Positions 9,378-17,250 of a stretch of 48,739 nucleotides of DNA are shown here, one piece after another. Each line of letters begins with the position of its first letter. The first letter of the stretch is position 1. The notes under the pieces were generated by a model that saw only the letters and a list, made by a program, of their open reading frames with translations, was not told the origin of the DNA and did no database searches. This DNA is from CAXSEF01 sp050955025 (lineage in GTDB: Bacteria; Pseudomonadota; Alphaproteobacteria; Acetobacterales; Acetobacteraceae): NCBI GenBank assembly GCA_050955025.1, contig JBPBQX010000159.1:1-48739 (forward strand). Direction: 5' to 3'. A program made the position numbers and the translations under genes.

Positions 9378-9988
9378 GCCTCCTGCCCGATCCCGTCGGC
9401 CGCAGGCTCCGTCGGCACGGCGGCCGGGCGCGGCGCGAGCCCCGCCGCCAGCAGCGCCACGAGCGCCGCCACCGCGAGCGCCACCGGCCCCGCGCCCACC
9501 CCGCCGCGCGCCGGCAGCCCGAGCGCCGCCAGCGCCACCCCGTGCAGCGCCGAGGCCGCCGCGGCGCCCCGCGTCGCCGTGTCGCGCCGCAGCGACGCCG
9601 CCAGCAGCCCCAGCAGCAGCACCGTCAGCCCGAGCCCGAGCGTGTCGCGCATCGCCGCGTCCTGCAGCAGCGCCGCCTGCCGCCCCGCCGCGGCCCCCAG
9701 CACCACCAGCCCCAGCCCCGCCAGCACCGCGCCCCAGCCGCCCGTGGCGTCGCCCCCGCCGGACCGCAGCCGCAGCAGCCCGGCGCCGGCCGCCACCAGC
9801 GCCACGGCGCCCGCCAGGTCGCTCCACGCCGCGTCCTCCAGCGCCCGCACGGCCAGCACGACGGCCAGCAGCACCGCCTGCGCGAAGGCGGCGCGCACGA
9901 CGGTCGGCCCGCGCCCGAGCAGCGGCACGCAGCCCAGCGCCAGCACCGCGCCGCCGAGCACCCCCGCCCCGCCGTGCACCGCGTTCAC
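9374..9988 (-). CDS. hyfE: Hydrogenase-4 component E-like membrane protein
   Basis: Predicted 204 residues from GTG 9988, whose GTGA overlaps the preceding hyfC-like stop; its own stop overlaps the hyfF-like start. There are about six hydrophobic helices. The identification rests mainly on operon position and on the LGLGLTVLLLGLLAASLRR segment, which matches the NuoK/HyfE pattern before the conserved Glu-Asn-Gly. Here the following segment reads ASALHG, so the membrane glutamate typical of NuoK/HyfE appears lost. The C-terminal tail is soluble and Pro/Ala-rich. Confidence 0.55.
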   Translation of the reverse strand: MNAVHGGAGVLGGAVLALGCVPLLGRGPTVVRAAFAQAVLLAVVLAVRALEDAAWSDLAGAVALVAAGAGLLRLRSGGGDATGGWGAVLAGLGLVVLGAAAGRQAALLQDAAMRDTLGLGLTVLLLGLLAASLRRDTATRGAAAASALHGVALAALGLPARGGVGAGPVALAVAALVALLAAGLAPRPAAVPTEPAADGIGQEA

Positions 9989-10998
9989 GCCCCCGCCCCG
10001 CCCAGCAGCGCCAGCAGCACCGCCAGTCCGGCCAGCAGCGTCGCCACGCCGGCCAGCCCGCCGCCCGCCTGCGTGCCGCGCCGCGGCGCCACCGCCCGCA
10101 CGCCCCCCAGCAGCAGCGCCCCCGCGCCGATCTTGATCGCCCAGCCCGCCAGCCCCTGCGCCCACAGCCCCGGCAGCTCCGCCAGCGTCCCGCCCGCCAG
10201 CAGCGGCCCGGCGCCCCCGTCGACCGCCGCGCCCGCCGCGCCCCAGCCCGGGACGACCCCGCCGCCCCACGGCCAGGGCGCCCCGGACGGCGCCGGGTGC
10301 AGCGGCAGGAACAGCGCCGCCGCCAGGCCCAGCCACACCAGCGCCGACAGCATCTCCCCCGCCCGCACCAGGGCCAGATCACGCCCGGACCACTCGCCCG
10401 CGGCCGCCACGCCGTCCTCCACCGGGACGCGCCCCGCACGCTCCAGCGCCGCCAGCACCGCCGCGGCCAGCGCGAGCGCCAGCGCCACGCGCCCGCCGCC
10501 CCGCCCGTCGTGCAGCGCCGCCACGGCCGCGTCGAGGTTCGTGCCGCCGGCCAGCAGCGCCACGGCCAGCACCACCAGCGCCAGCGCCGCAGCCCCCGCC
10601 ACGCCGTCCGCGACCAGCCGCGCCGCCGCCGCGCCGCCCGCGGCCCCGCCGCCGTCGATCAGCCCGCAGCACAGCACCGCGCGCGCCGCCGCCAGCAGCC
10701 CGCCCACCACCAGCAGGTCCGCGAGCGGCGCCGTCGTCATCCCCAGCGTGAACGAGGGCACCAGCGCCGCGCCCGCCAGCCCCAGCGCCAGCGACGCCGC
10801 CGGGGCCTGCGCGAACACCCACGACGTGCCTTCCGGCCGCACCGCCGGCTTGCGCGCCAGGCGCCGCAGCGTGCGCCAGGGCTGCAGCACGGACGGGCCT
10901 TCGCGCCCGCCGAGCCGTGCCGCCGACCACCCCGCCAGCCCCGCCACCAGCGGCGCCGCCGCCAGCATCACCGCCAGGTGCAACAGCAGCGCGATCAC
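9985..10998 (-). CDS. hyfC: Formate hydrogenlyase subunit 4 / HyfC-like (NuoH family)
   Basis: A 337-residue membrane protein from GTG 10998 (GTGA overlap with the hyfB-like stop). It keeps the family hallmark GREGPSVLQPWRTLRRLARK after the first helix, then SWVFAQAP and LALVVLAVALLAGGTNLD. The conserved acidic loop usually reading P-V/I-D-x-P-A-T-H-L-E-L-T-M-x-H-E is reduced to VPVEDGVAAAGEWSGRDLAL. The segment with the invariant Glu residues of the quinone-site/E-channel region is therefore missing, while the trailing E-x-SGRDLAL remains. In HyfC/HycD this subunit joins the membrane arm to the catalytic arm. Confidence 0.7.
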   Translation of the reverse strand: MIALLLHLAVMLAAAPLVAGLAGWSAARLGGREGPSVLQPWRTLRRLARKPAVRPEGTSWVFAQAPAASLALGLAGAALVPSFTLGMTTAPLADLLVVGGLLAAARAVLCCGLIDGGGAAGGAAAARLVADGVAGAAALALVVLAVALLAGGTNLDAAVAALHDGRGGGRVALALALAAAVLAALERAGRVPVEDGVAAAGEWSGRDLALVRAGEMLSALVWLGLAAALFLPLHPAPSGAPWPWGGGVVPGWGAAGAAVDGGAGPLLAGGTLAELPGLWAQGLAGWAIKIGAGALLLGGVRAVAPRRGTQAGGGLAGVATLLAGLAVLLALLGGAGA

Positions 10999-13052
10999 GA
11001 ACCCACGCCCCAGGCCAGCAGGCACAGCAGCGCCGCCACCACGGCCAGCAGCCAGGGCAGGGGGGCCGCACCCGTCCACGCCTCGCAGCGCGCCGCGGCA
11101 CGCAGCAGCGCCAGCCCGGCGTCCCGCAGCTCCGGCGCCCGGCCCGCGCCACCAGCAGGCCGCGCAGGCCTCAGCGCGTCGGCCATCCGCCGCAGCGGCG
11201 CGTCGATCGCGTGCGGCCCTAGCTGCGTCTCCGGGTCGCCGAACGGCAGCCAGGGCGGGGGCGCCGCGAACCCGCGCTCCCAGCCTGGACGCTCCACCGC
11301 CCCGCGCGCCATCCGGCTGCGCATCGCCCAGGCCAGCGCCCCCGCCACGAGCGCCACCAGCCCCGCCAGCGGCAGCGCTGCGTAGCCGGACCCGTCGCGC
11401 AGCGGCGACACCGTCCACGCCGCGTTCGCCGCACCTTCGGGCACCGCGAGGCTGAGCTGCGTCACCGCCGGTCCCGCCAGCGCCAGCGCGAGCGGCGGCA
11501 TGATCCCGATCAGGCCCAGCACCGCCGCCAGCGCCACCAGCACCTGCCGCGCCGGCGCCGTCGCGTCGTCGGCCGCCGCACCCCGCGGGCTGCGCGGCCG
11601 TCCCAGCAGCGCCGTGCCCACCAGGCGCAGCGCCGCCGCCGCGAACAGCGCCGTGCCGCACGCCCCCGCCGCGAGCGCCGCCGCCAGCGCCACCCCCAGC
11701 CACGGCCCGCCGAGGCGCGGCGCCTGCAGCAGCGACTCGGCGACCATCCAGCCGCCGGGGAACCCCGCCGACACCGGCAGCCGCGCCACCGTGGCCGCCG
11801 CCAGCATCAGGCACGCCCCGGCCACCGGCATCCGCCCGAGCAGGCCGCCGAGCCGCGCCAGCACCGTGGTGCCCGCCGCCCGCCCCACGCCCGCCGCCGC
11901 GAGCCCGAGCAGCGCCACCAGCGGCCCCTGCGCCAGCACCAGCAGCCCGGTGCCGCCCAGCGCCAGCGCCGCGAGCAGCGGCAGGTCCGCGGCCCGCCCC
12001 AGCAGCGCCACACCGAGCCCGGCCACCGCGAGCCCGCCCGACCCCGCGACCACGCCCGCCGCGATCCCTTCCATCCGCGCCGCGGTGGCCGCGTGCAGCC
12101 CGCCCGCCGCCACCGCGGCACCCCCCGCGAGCAGCATCGGCACGCCCCACCACAGCGGCGTCGCCGGCCCGCACAGGTCCGCCACCAGCCGCGCCAACAC
12201 GTACACCCCCGCAAGCGGCACCGCCGCCAGCAGCGCCGCCGCACGCTCGGCCTCGCCTGGCGCGCCCGTCGTGCCCGGCGCAGGCAGGCCCGCGCCGGGA
12301 AACAGCCCGCAGGTCCGCGCCGTGCCGAGCAGCGACAGCGCGAGCACCGCCGTCGCGCGCCAGCCCTCGGGCGGGTGCGCCCGGATCGCCGCGAACACCG
12401 GCCCCGCCAGCAGCCCCGACACCGGCACCAGCAGCGCCGCCGCCGCCGCCAGGCACAGCCCCGCCAGCACCGTCCCGGACACCGGGTCCAGCACGGCCCC
12501 GAGCACGGCCGCCGCCATGCCGCGCCCGCCTCCCGCCGTCTCCTCCGGCGCCGCGTCGTCCGGCCTGTCGTGCCCGGGCGTCGTGGCCAGCAGCCCGAAC
12601 TGGCGCGTGGCGCCCGGGGCCGCAGGCCTCGGCGCCGCATCGCCGCGCCCGCATAGCGTCGCCAGCCCGGGCACCGCGGCCGCCGCCAGCACCAGCGTGA
12701 ACCCGTCGCCGGCCAGAAGGGTCAGCACCAGCGCCGCCAGGCAGCACGCCAGCGCCGGCGTCGCGGGCGCCCCGCTCCTCCCGCGTCGCCCCGCCGGCTC
12801 CACGCCGCCGAGGCAGCACGCCCCCGCGCCCGCCAGCATCGGCAGCAGGAACAGCCCGGACAGCGGGTCGAGCGACAGCGTGGCGCCGAACCCCGGCAGC
12901 CCCACCGGCAGCTTCAGCGACGCCGGCTCCGCGCCGGCCGCCAGGAACGCGAGGTCGAGCACGGCGCCCGCGAGGCAGATCCCCGCCACCGCCAGGGTCC
13001 GCAGGCGCGGCGTCAGCCGCGACACGCACGCGACCACGGGCAGCGCGACCAT
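10995..13052 (-). CDS. hyfB: Hydrogenase-4 component B-like (NuoL family) membrane protein
   Basis: Predicted 685 residues from ATG 13052. The frame stays open to 13214, and a start at about 13090 would add a first helix (VLSLLILLALAGLM); the true start is uncertain. About 15 hydrophobic helices are visible. SLDPLSGLFLLPMLAGAG matches the N-terminal DxLSxxF motif. The LGGLLGRMPVAGACLMLAAA...GFPGGWMVAESLL region matches HyfB GGLxxxMPxT...GFxSEWLxxQ. Canonical charged residues are absent: no WE pair after the FxLxxF segment, no AKAG lysine (RTCG instead), and no HxxNHAxFK motif (AQGPLVALLGL instead). It is first of four overlapping genes and lies 121 bases downstream of the aldo/keto reductase. 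Confidence 0.65.
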   Translation of the reverse strand: MVALPVVACVSRLTPRLRTLAVAGICLAGAVLDLAFLAAGAEPASLKLPVGLPGFGATLSLDPLSGLFLLPMLAGAGACCLGGVEPAGRRGRSGAPATPALACCLAALVLTLLAGDGFTLVLAAAAVPGLATLCGRGDAAPRPAAPGATRQFGLLATTPGHDRPDDAAPEETAGGGRGMAAAVLGAVLDPVSGTVLAGLCLAAAAALLVPVSGLLAGPVFAAIRAHPPEGWRATAVLALSLLGTARTCGLFPGAGLPAPGTTGAPGEAERAAALLAAVPLAGVYVLARLVADLCGPATPLWWGVPMLLAGGAAVAAGGLHAATAARMEGIAAGVVAGSGGLAVAGLGVALLGRAADLPLLAALALGGTGLLVLAQGPLVALLGLAAAGVGRAAGTTVLARLGGLLGRMPVAGACLMLAAATVARLPVSAGFPGGWMVAESLLQAPRLGGPWLGVALAAALAAGACGTALFAAAALRLVGTALLGRPRSPRGAAADDATAPARQVLVALAAVLGLIGIMPPLALALAGPAVTQLSLAVPEGAANAAWTVSPLRDGSGYAALPLAGLVALVAGALAWAMRSRMARGAVERPGWERGFAAPPPWLPFGDPETQLGPHAIDAPLRRMADALRPARPAGGAGRAPELRDAGLALLRAAARCEAWTGAAPLPWLLAVVAALLCLLAWGVGS

Positions 13053-13173
13053 CAGCCCGGCCAGGGCGAGGAGGATCAGGAGGCTCAGGACAGGGCCGGG
13101 TGCGCGCTCACCCGCCCAGGCTAGCAGCGCCGCGCCCCGCTCGGAAAGCCGCCCCGCGGCCGGTTCGTTGCGG

Positions 13174-13989
13174 CTACAGCATCTCCAGCCGCTGCTTGCG
13201 GTCCGGCGGCGCAAAGGCGCGGTCGATCGCGGCCAGGTCCTCCGCCGTCAGCACCAGGCGCGCCGCCTCGGCGTTCTCCGCCACATGCGCCAGCCCCGTC
13301 GCCTTGGGGATCGACACCACCCCGCCGCCGCGCAGCGACCACGCGATTGCCACCTGCGCCGTGCTCGCGCCGTGACGACGCGCCACCGCCTGCAGCGTCG
13401 CGTCGCGCAGCAGGTCGCCGCCCTGTCCCACCGGCGAATACGCCATCACCGGCAAATCGTGCGCCCGGCACCACGGCAGCAGGTCGAACTCGATGCCCCG
13501 CGCCTCGGGGTTGTAGAGCACTTGGTTCGTGGCGCACCCCGCCTCCGCCAGCGCCGGCATGTCGCCCGCGTCGAAGTTCGACACGCCCCAGCGCCCGATG
13601 TGCCCCGCCTCGCGCAGCGCCTCGAACCCCGCGACCGTCTCCGCGAGCGGCACCCGCCCCGGCCAGTGCAACAGGTAGAGGTCGAGCCTGTCCGTCCCCA
13701 GCCGCCGCAGGCTGCGCGCGCACGCGTCCCGCACGCCCTGCCGCGAGGCGTTGGACGGCACCACCTTGGACACCAGGAACACCTCGTCGCGCCGCCCGGC
13801 GATCGCCTCGCTCACCACGCGCTCGGCGCCACCGTCGCCATACATCTCGGCCGTGTCGACCAGCGTCATGCCGGCGTCCAGGCCCGCGCGCAGCGCCCGG
13901 ACCTCGGCCGCACGGTCGCCGCGCTCGCCCATGCGCCAGGTGCCCTGGCCGACCGGAGGGACAGTCGCGCCGTCAGGAAAACGGATCAT
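13174..13989 (-). CDS. Aldo/keto reductase
   Basis: A 271-residue (beta/alpha)8 oxidoreductase using NADPH to reduce aldehydes or ketones. The catalytic tetrad is complete: Asp45 (TLVDTAEMY), Tyr50, Lys75 (FLVSK) and His108 (LYLLHWP). The cofactor end is also present (SIPKATGLAHVAENAEA). Length and motifs fit the prokaryotic AKR5-like group (2,5-diketogluconate-reductase type); the substrate is not predictable. The start ATG 13989 has GGGAGG and CCTCCCGC context (CATGCGGGAGG on the plus strand is the complement). It reads in the same direction as the hyf-like operon, but repeat B2 isolates it from the upstream dipeptidase gene. Confidence 0.92.
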   Translation of the reverse strand: MIRFPDGATVPPVGQGTWRMGERGDRAAEVRALRAGLDAGMTLVDTAEMYGDGGAERVVSEAIAGRRDEVFLVSKVVPSNASRQGVRDACARSLRRLGTDRLDLYLLHWPGRVPLAETVAGFEALREAGHIGRWGVSNFDAGDMPALAEAGCATNQVLYNPEARGIEFDLLPWCRAHDLPVMAYSPVGQGGDLLRDATLQAVARRHGASTAQVAIAWSLRGGGVVSIPKATGLAHVAENAEAARLVLTAEDLAAIDRAFAPPDRKQRLEML

Positions 13990-14016
13990 GCGGGAGGTCC
14001 TTTGGCTTGGGGGAAA

Positions 14017-14137
14017 GCAAGGCCAGAGGCTCTGCCTCTGGACTCCGCCAAGGGAAGCCCCTTGGATGGCTTCTCTTAAGTAAGGGGATCAAAGGGTCCT
14101 TGGACCCTTTGCGGGTTCGGGCAGAGCCCGACCTTGC
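14017..14137. repeat. Family B palindromic repeat, copy B2
   Basis: The element is bounded by GCAAGG and CCTTGC and has the same order of hairpins as B1 in opposite orientation. These are CAGAGGCTCTGCCTCTG, CAAGGGAAGCCCCTTG, a CTTAAG centre, AAAGGGTCCTTGGACCCTTT and CGGGCAGAGCCCG. Its right boundary touches the TAG stop codon of the dipeptidase gene (14137-14139). Confidence 0.85.
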
Positions 14138-15189
14138 TACGCCGCTTCCGCCTGCCGCATCAGCCGGAGGAAGTTGCCCCCCCACAGCATCGCGATCTCC
14201 TCGGCCCCGAACCCGCGCCGCACCAGCTCGGCGGTAAGCCCGCCGCTCTGGGACGCGTCGCCGTAGCCGGGCACGCCGCCGCCGCCGTCGAAGTCCGAGC
14301 CGATGCCGACGTGGGCTACGCCCATGCGCCGCACCGCGTACTCGATGTGCTCGCCGAGGTCGGCGACGCCGGACTGGTCGTAGCGCGCCTTCCAGCGCAG
14401 GAACGACGGCACCGCCGTGATCTGCACCAGGCCGCCGGAGTCGCGCAGCAGGTCGAGCTGGCTGTCGTCGAGGTTGCGCGGCACGTCGCACAGGGCGCGC
14501 ACGCAGGAATGCGTGGCCACCACCGGCACACGCGACGCCCCCACCGCCTGGCGCATGGAGTCGCGCGAGACGTGCGACACGTCGACCAGCAGGCCGAGGC
14601 GGTTCATCTCGGCGATCGCGTCCCGCCCGAAGCCGGACAGCCCGCCGTGCAGGGTCTCGCCGTCGCCGAGGTCGAGGCGCGGGTTGGAGCTGTCGCACAG
14701 CGCGTTGTGGCCGTTGTGGGTGAGCGTCATGTAGACCGCCCCCATCGCCCGGAAGCGCGCGAGCAGCGACAGGTCCTCGCCGATCGCCGCACCGTTCTCC
14801 ACCGCCGGCACCACGGCCAGCACGCCCTCGGCCGCGGCCGCCTCGATCTGCCCGGCGCTGGCGCAGACGCGCGCGGTCACGTCGCCCGCGCTGCCGCCCA
14901 TCGCGGTGATCGTGTCGAGCATGGCCAGGGCGCGCGCGGTGGCGGCGGCGTTGCCCTCGGCGGTCCTCGGGCCCTGCGGCACGTAGGCGGCGAAGCAGGC
15001 CGCGCGCAGCCCGCCGCGCCGCATCTTCGGCAGGTCGGCGCGGCGGGCGCCGTCGCTGAACGGGTCGGGCCCGGTGGGCCAGGGGATGTCGATGTGGCTG
15101 TCCAGCGTGAGCGTGGCGGCATGGATCGCCGCGGCTGCGGTCTCGCGAGAGGATGCGTCGAGGGGGGGCATGGCAGGGAGATCGGTCAT
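14137..15189 (-). CDS. Membrane (renal-type) dipeptidase, peptidase family M19
   Basis: A 350-residue di-zinc amidohydrolase-fold dipeptidase that cleaves dipeptides, sometimes D-amino-acid containing. Metal ligands are visible in order: LDSHIDIPW (His-x-Asp), VPAVENGAA (bridging Glu), VDVSHVS (His), VVATHSCV (His) and GIGSDFDG (Asp). No signal peptide is evident, so it is likely cytoplasmic. I chose ATG 15189; the open frame continues upstream into the tRNA-Arg gene, which cannot be coding. A downstream ATG at 15171 is possible. It lies 78 bases from the tRNA, in opposite orientation, and is the last core gene before the island. Confidence 0.92.
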   Translation of the reverse strand: MTDLPAMPPLDASSRETAAAAIHAATLTLDSHIDIPWPTGPDPFSDGARRADLPKMRRGGLRAACFAAYVPQGPRTAEGNAAATARALAMLDTITAMGGSAGDVTARVCASAGQIEAAAAEGVLAVVPAVENGAAIGEDLSLLARFRAMGAVYMTLTHNGHNALCDSSNPRLDLGDGETLHGGLSGFGRDAIAEMNRLGLLVDVSHVSRDSMRQAVGASRVPVVATHSCVRALCDVPRNLDDSQLDLLRDSGGLVQITAVPSFLRWKARYDQSGVADLGEHIEYAVRRMGVAHVGIGSDFDGGGGVPGYGDASQSGGLTAELVRRGFGAEEIAMLWGGNFLRLMRQAEAA

Positions 15190-15267
15190 CCCCGGTGAAT
15201 CGGGGCTGCGCGTCGCTGTTGCAAGGTGCTGACGCCGGCGCACGGGTTTGGTATGGAGGCCACGGTC

Positions 15268-15344
15268 GTCTCCGTAGCTCAGCCGGATAGAGCGCAGGAT
15301 TCCTAATCCTGAGGCCATGGGTTCGAATCCCGTCGGGGACACCA
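15268..15344 (+). tRNA. tRNA-Arg (anticodon CCT)
   Basis: A full cloverleaf of 77 bases with encoded CCA. The acceptor stem pairs GTCTCCG with CGGGGAC (one T-G pair). The anticodon stem is CAGGA/TCCTG around the loop TTCCTAA, with anticodon CCT at 15302-15304. The T-loop is GGTTCGAATCC. Its 3' end serves as the left attachment site of the island. Confidence 0.97.
15316..15344 (+). repeat. attL: 3' end of tRNA-Arg
   Basis: A 29-base segment repeated at 40692-40720 with 25 of 29 identities. A 10-base match (CATGGGTTCG), 4 mismatches and a perfect 15-base match (CCGTCGGGGACACCA) lie in register. Integration regenerates an intact tRNA here. Confidence 0.85.
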
Positions 15345-15573
15345 AACGTCATGTATAAGCCATTGTATTCACCTGTTATTGAAGCTGCATATCCGCGTTT
15401 ACCCAGCTTATGACCCCTCTTAAAGGCGGATTTGCTGGGACACAGCTAGACGCAACAGGGCACGTCGAGTGTGCAGCGTCCGCGCCTTTGCACGGCAGAC
15501 AGAATGCGTGTGCGAATCACGAGAGGCGGGCATCCAGTGCCGGCGCGCCACACTGTCCAGTGGAGATTTTACC

Positions 15574-15942
15574 GTGACCGCTTACGGACCGCCCGGGGCC
15601 TTCCCTGGCATCCTCTACGCCGGCGATGGAATGCGCCTGGCCGGCGATGGCCCCGACACCTTTACCATCGCCCAGGGTGACGCCCTTCCTTTCAAGGCGG
15701 TCATCCACGGCGAGCCGCCCCGGCCTGGCATGGGGTCGGAGATGAAGATGGAAGATCGTATCTGGGTGTTGCCGGACAGCCTGGGCAGCCCGCCCGAAGT
15801 CCCGCCACAGCTCCTGCTCGAGTTGGTCGGCGTCATCAAGCGCGGTGGTCAGGTTGGTCTGGCAGCGCGGGACGGGGCCGCTGGGGCGAGTATGCGGGAC
15901 ATGCTGGTGCTGCTGCTCTCCCCGCCGGAAGGGCAGGCATGA
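15574..15942 (+). CDS. Hypothetical island protein (FPGxLYAGDG family)
   Basis: A 122-residue protein of unknown function. GTG 15574 is chosen because TGGAG lies about 9 bases upstream and because the paralogue at 37142-37507 begins at the equivalent place. Shared features are FPGxLYAGDGxRL, LPFKAxIHG, RxWVLP, and a C-terminal RDMLxLxLxxPEGxA. The stop overlaps the next start (ATGA), so it heads a three-gene operon. Confidence 0.7.
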   Translation: MTAYGPPGAFPGILYAGDGMRLAGDGPDTFTIAQGDALPFKAVIHGEPPRPGMGSEMKMEDRIWVLPDSLGSPPEVPPQLLLELVGVIKRGGQVGLAARDGAAGASMRDMLVLLLSPPEGQA

Positions 15943-16286
15943 CCAGAGCCTCTTACTGGCCCGACGCGACGCTGACCGAGATCCGGCGCCTGCGCGACGC
16001 CGGGAAGTCGTGGGTGGAGGTCGGCGACGCCCTACAAATTTGCCCCAAGGCCGCCCAGAGCTTGGGGAAGAGGATGGGCCTTACTCACGCCCCAGCGCAG
16101 CGACGCGCCAGTCCACGGGCACGTCAGCCACGCGCCGTCGCCCAGACGCAGCCGGTGCAGCGCAGTTCGGCGGAACTGGCCGGCGCACGCCCGACTCTGC
16201 CACCTGGTGCGACGTGGGCGCTGCTGACCGCGGGAACGTGCCTGGACGGCCAGCCCTACCCCGAGACGATGGCGAAGCCGGCATGA
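15939..16286 (+). CDS. Small HTH protein, GcrA-like N terminus
   Basis: Predicted 115 residues. Residues 6-47 (YWPDATLTEIRRL, DAGKSWVEVGDAL, SLGKRMGL) follow the W...L..L...G.S...IA..L......GK..RLGL pattern of the GcrA/SANT-like DNA-binding domain of alphaproteobacterial regulators. The middle is a basic, disordered-looking linker (RRASPRARQPRA). The C terminus has a short ATWALLTAGTCLDGQPYP patch. It overlaps both neighbours by ATGA. GcrA-type regulation is inference; similarity is weak. Confidence 0.6.
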   Translation: MTRASYWPDATLTEIRRLRDAGKSWVEVGDALQICPKAAQSLGKRMGLTHAPAQRRASPRARQPRAVAQTQPVQRSSAELAGARPTLPPGATWALLTAGTCLDGQPYPETMAKPA

Positions 16287-16525
16287 TCGAGAGCCTGCCG
16301 AACTTGGCGTTCCTGACCCTGTCCTATGCCCACCACCACGGCGGCGGCGGCATGACGGACTGGATCGCCCACATGGCCATCTCGTCGGTGATCCACGCGG
16401 TGATCTACGGCTTCGTGTTCCGGCTCATGGCCCACCTCACGCTGCAGCAGGATGCGGTGCTGGTCGCCGCGGTGCTCGGCGTGGTGTTCGTATGGGCGCG
16501 CAGCCGCGACCGGCGGGGGTGGTAG
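16283..16525 (+). CDS. Small membrane protein
   Basis: Eighty residues from ATG 16283, overlapping the upstream stop. A His/Gly-rich segment (YAHHHGGGGM) precedes two hydrophobic helices (about residues 31-48 and 54-72) and a basic C-terminal end (ARSRDRRGW). Function unknown; the overlaps suggest co-translation with the two preceding genes. Confidence 0.6.
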   Translation: MIESLPNLAFLTLSYAHHHGGGGMTDWIAHMAISSVIHAVIYGFVFRLMAHLTLQQDAVLVAAVLGVVFVWARSRDRRGW

Positions 16526-16638
16526 CCGGCTTTCTTCGCGCTGAACCAAGAAAGTGACGGCACGAGCCGGGATGCATTGATCTACTTACGCTTTATCCCA
16601 ACTTGGGGATTGGAGACAACCACACCGAGGGTTCAGGG

Positions 16639-17244
16639 ATGCTGACCAGACTTTCCTCCAAGGAGCGTGTAACGGTCGAGCGTCAGGATGGGTCTAGATA
16701 CGAGGATGTTCCTGCGACGCTTCCTGGTGGCGGCGTTATTTTCATCCCGGATGTCACCATCCCGATTGCCCCAGGTGATTTTATTCTGCGGCAGATCCAG
16801 AGCGGATTGATAGAGCGGTATATAGTTGAGAATCCTGAACTCTTTAGCCGGATGAGCTCTCCGCATTACCAGGTCAAGGTGCGTCGTGAAGGTGCGGGCG
16901 CCCCAGGCTCGACGGGCCACGTCTTTCATGTGAGCGGCAACAATGCGCGCGTGAACATCGGCTCCACCGACAATTCGACGAACACCGTCTACGCAGCGTC
17001 CGACCTGCAGAAAGCCGCAAAGGAACTGGCCGACCTTCAACAAGCCTTGCAGCCGCAGAACGCGGTCGAGCGCGTTGCCGTAGGTCAGCTTGCCGCCGCC
17101 GAGATCGCCGCCACAGCAGGAGACGAGGGCAAGTTCAAGGCGGCCCTGGCCGCGATTGGTCCTGCGGCCCACTGGTGTGTGGAGACGGCGACCAGGATCG
17201 GGACATCCGTGGCTGCGGCCGCAATCGAGGCCCACATCGGTTGA
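16639..17244 (+). CDS. Hypothetical protein with RVNIGSTDNSTN motif
   Basis: A 201-residue protein from ATG 16639. The N-terminal 80 residues are beta-rich (ERVTVERQDGSRYEDV, GGVIFIPDVTIPIAPGDFI). A central motif, VSGNNARVNIGSTDNSTNTV (about residues 98-117), is followed by a helical C-terminal domain rich in Ala, Glu and Lys. I recall similar G-N-N-x-R-V-N-x-x-S-x-D-x-S-x-N linkers in phage-defence-type proteins such as AbiTii, but cannot verify this here. It ends 6 bases before scpB and may be co-transcribed with it. Confidence 0.6.
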   Translation: MLTRLSSKERVTVERQDGSRYEDVPATLPGGGVIFIPDVTIPIAPGDFILRQIQSGLIERYIVENPELFSRMSSPHYQVKVRREGAGAPGSTGHVFHVSGNNARVNIGSTDNSTNTVYAASDLQKAAKELADLQQALQPQNAVERVAVGQLAAAEIAATAGDEGKFKAALAAIGPAAHWCVETATRIGTSVAAAAIEAHIG

Positions 17245-17250
17245 GGTCCT

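Noticed and set aside
8624..11455. Long plus-strand open frames over the hyf-like operon
   Set aside because: They are compositionally biased shadows; the minus-strand frames show family motifs and overlapping start/stop codons.
15190..15345. N-terminal extension of the dipeptidase frame into the tRNA
   Set aside because: The extension would be encoded by the antisense of tRNA-Arg; the family length fits the ATG at 15189.
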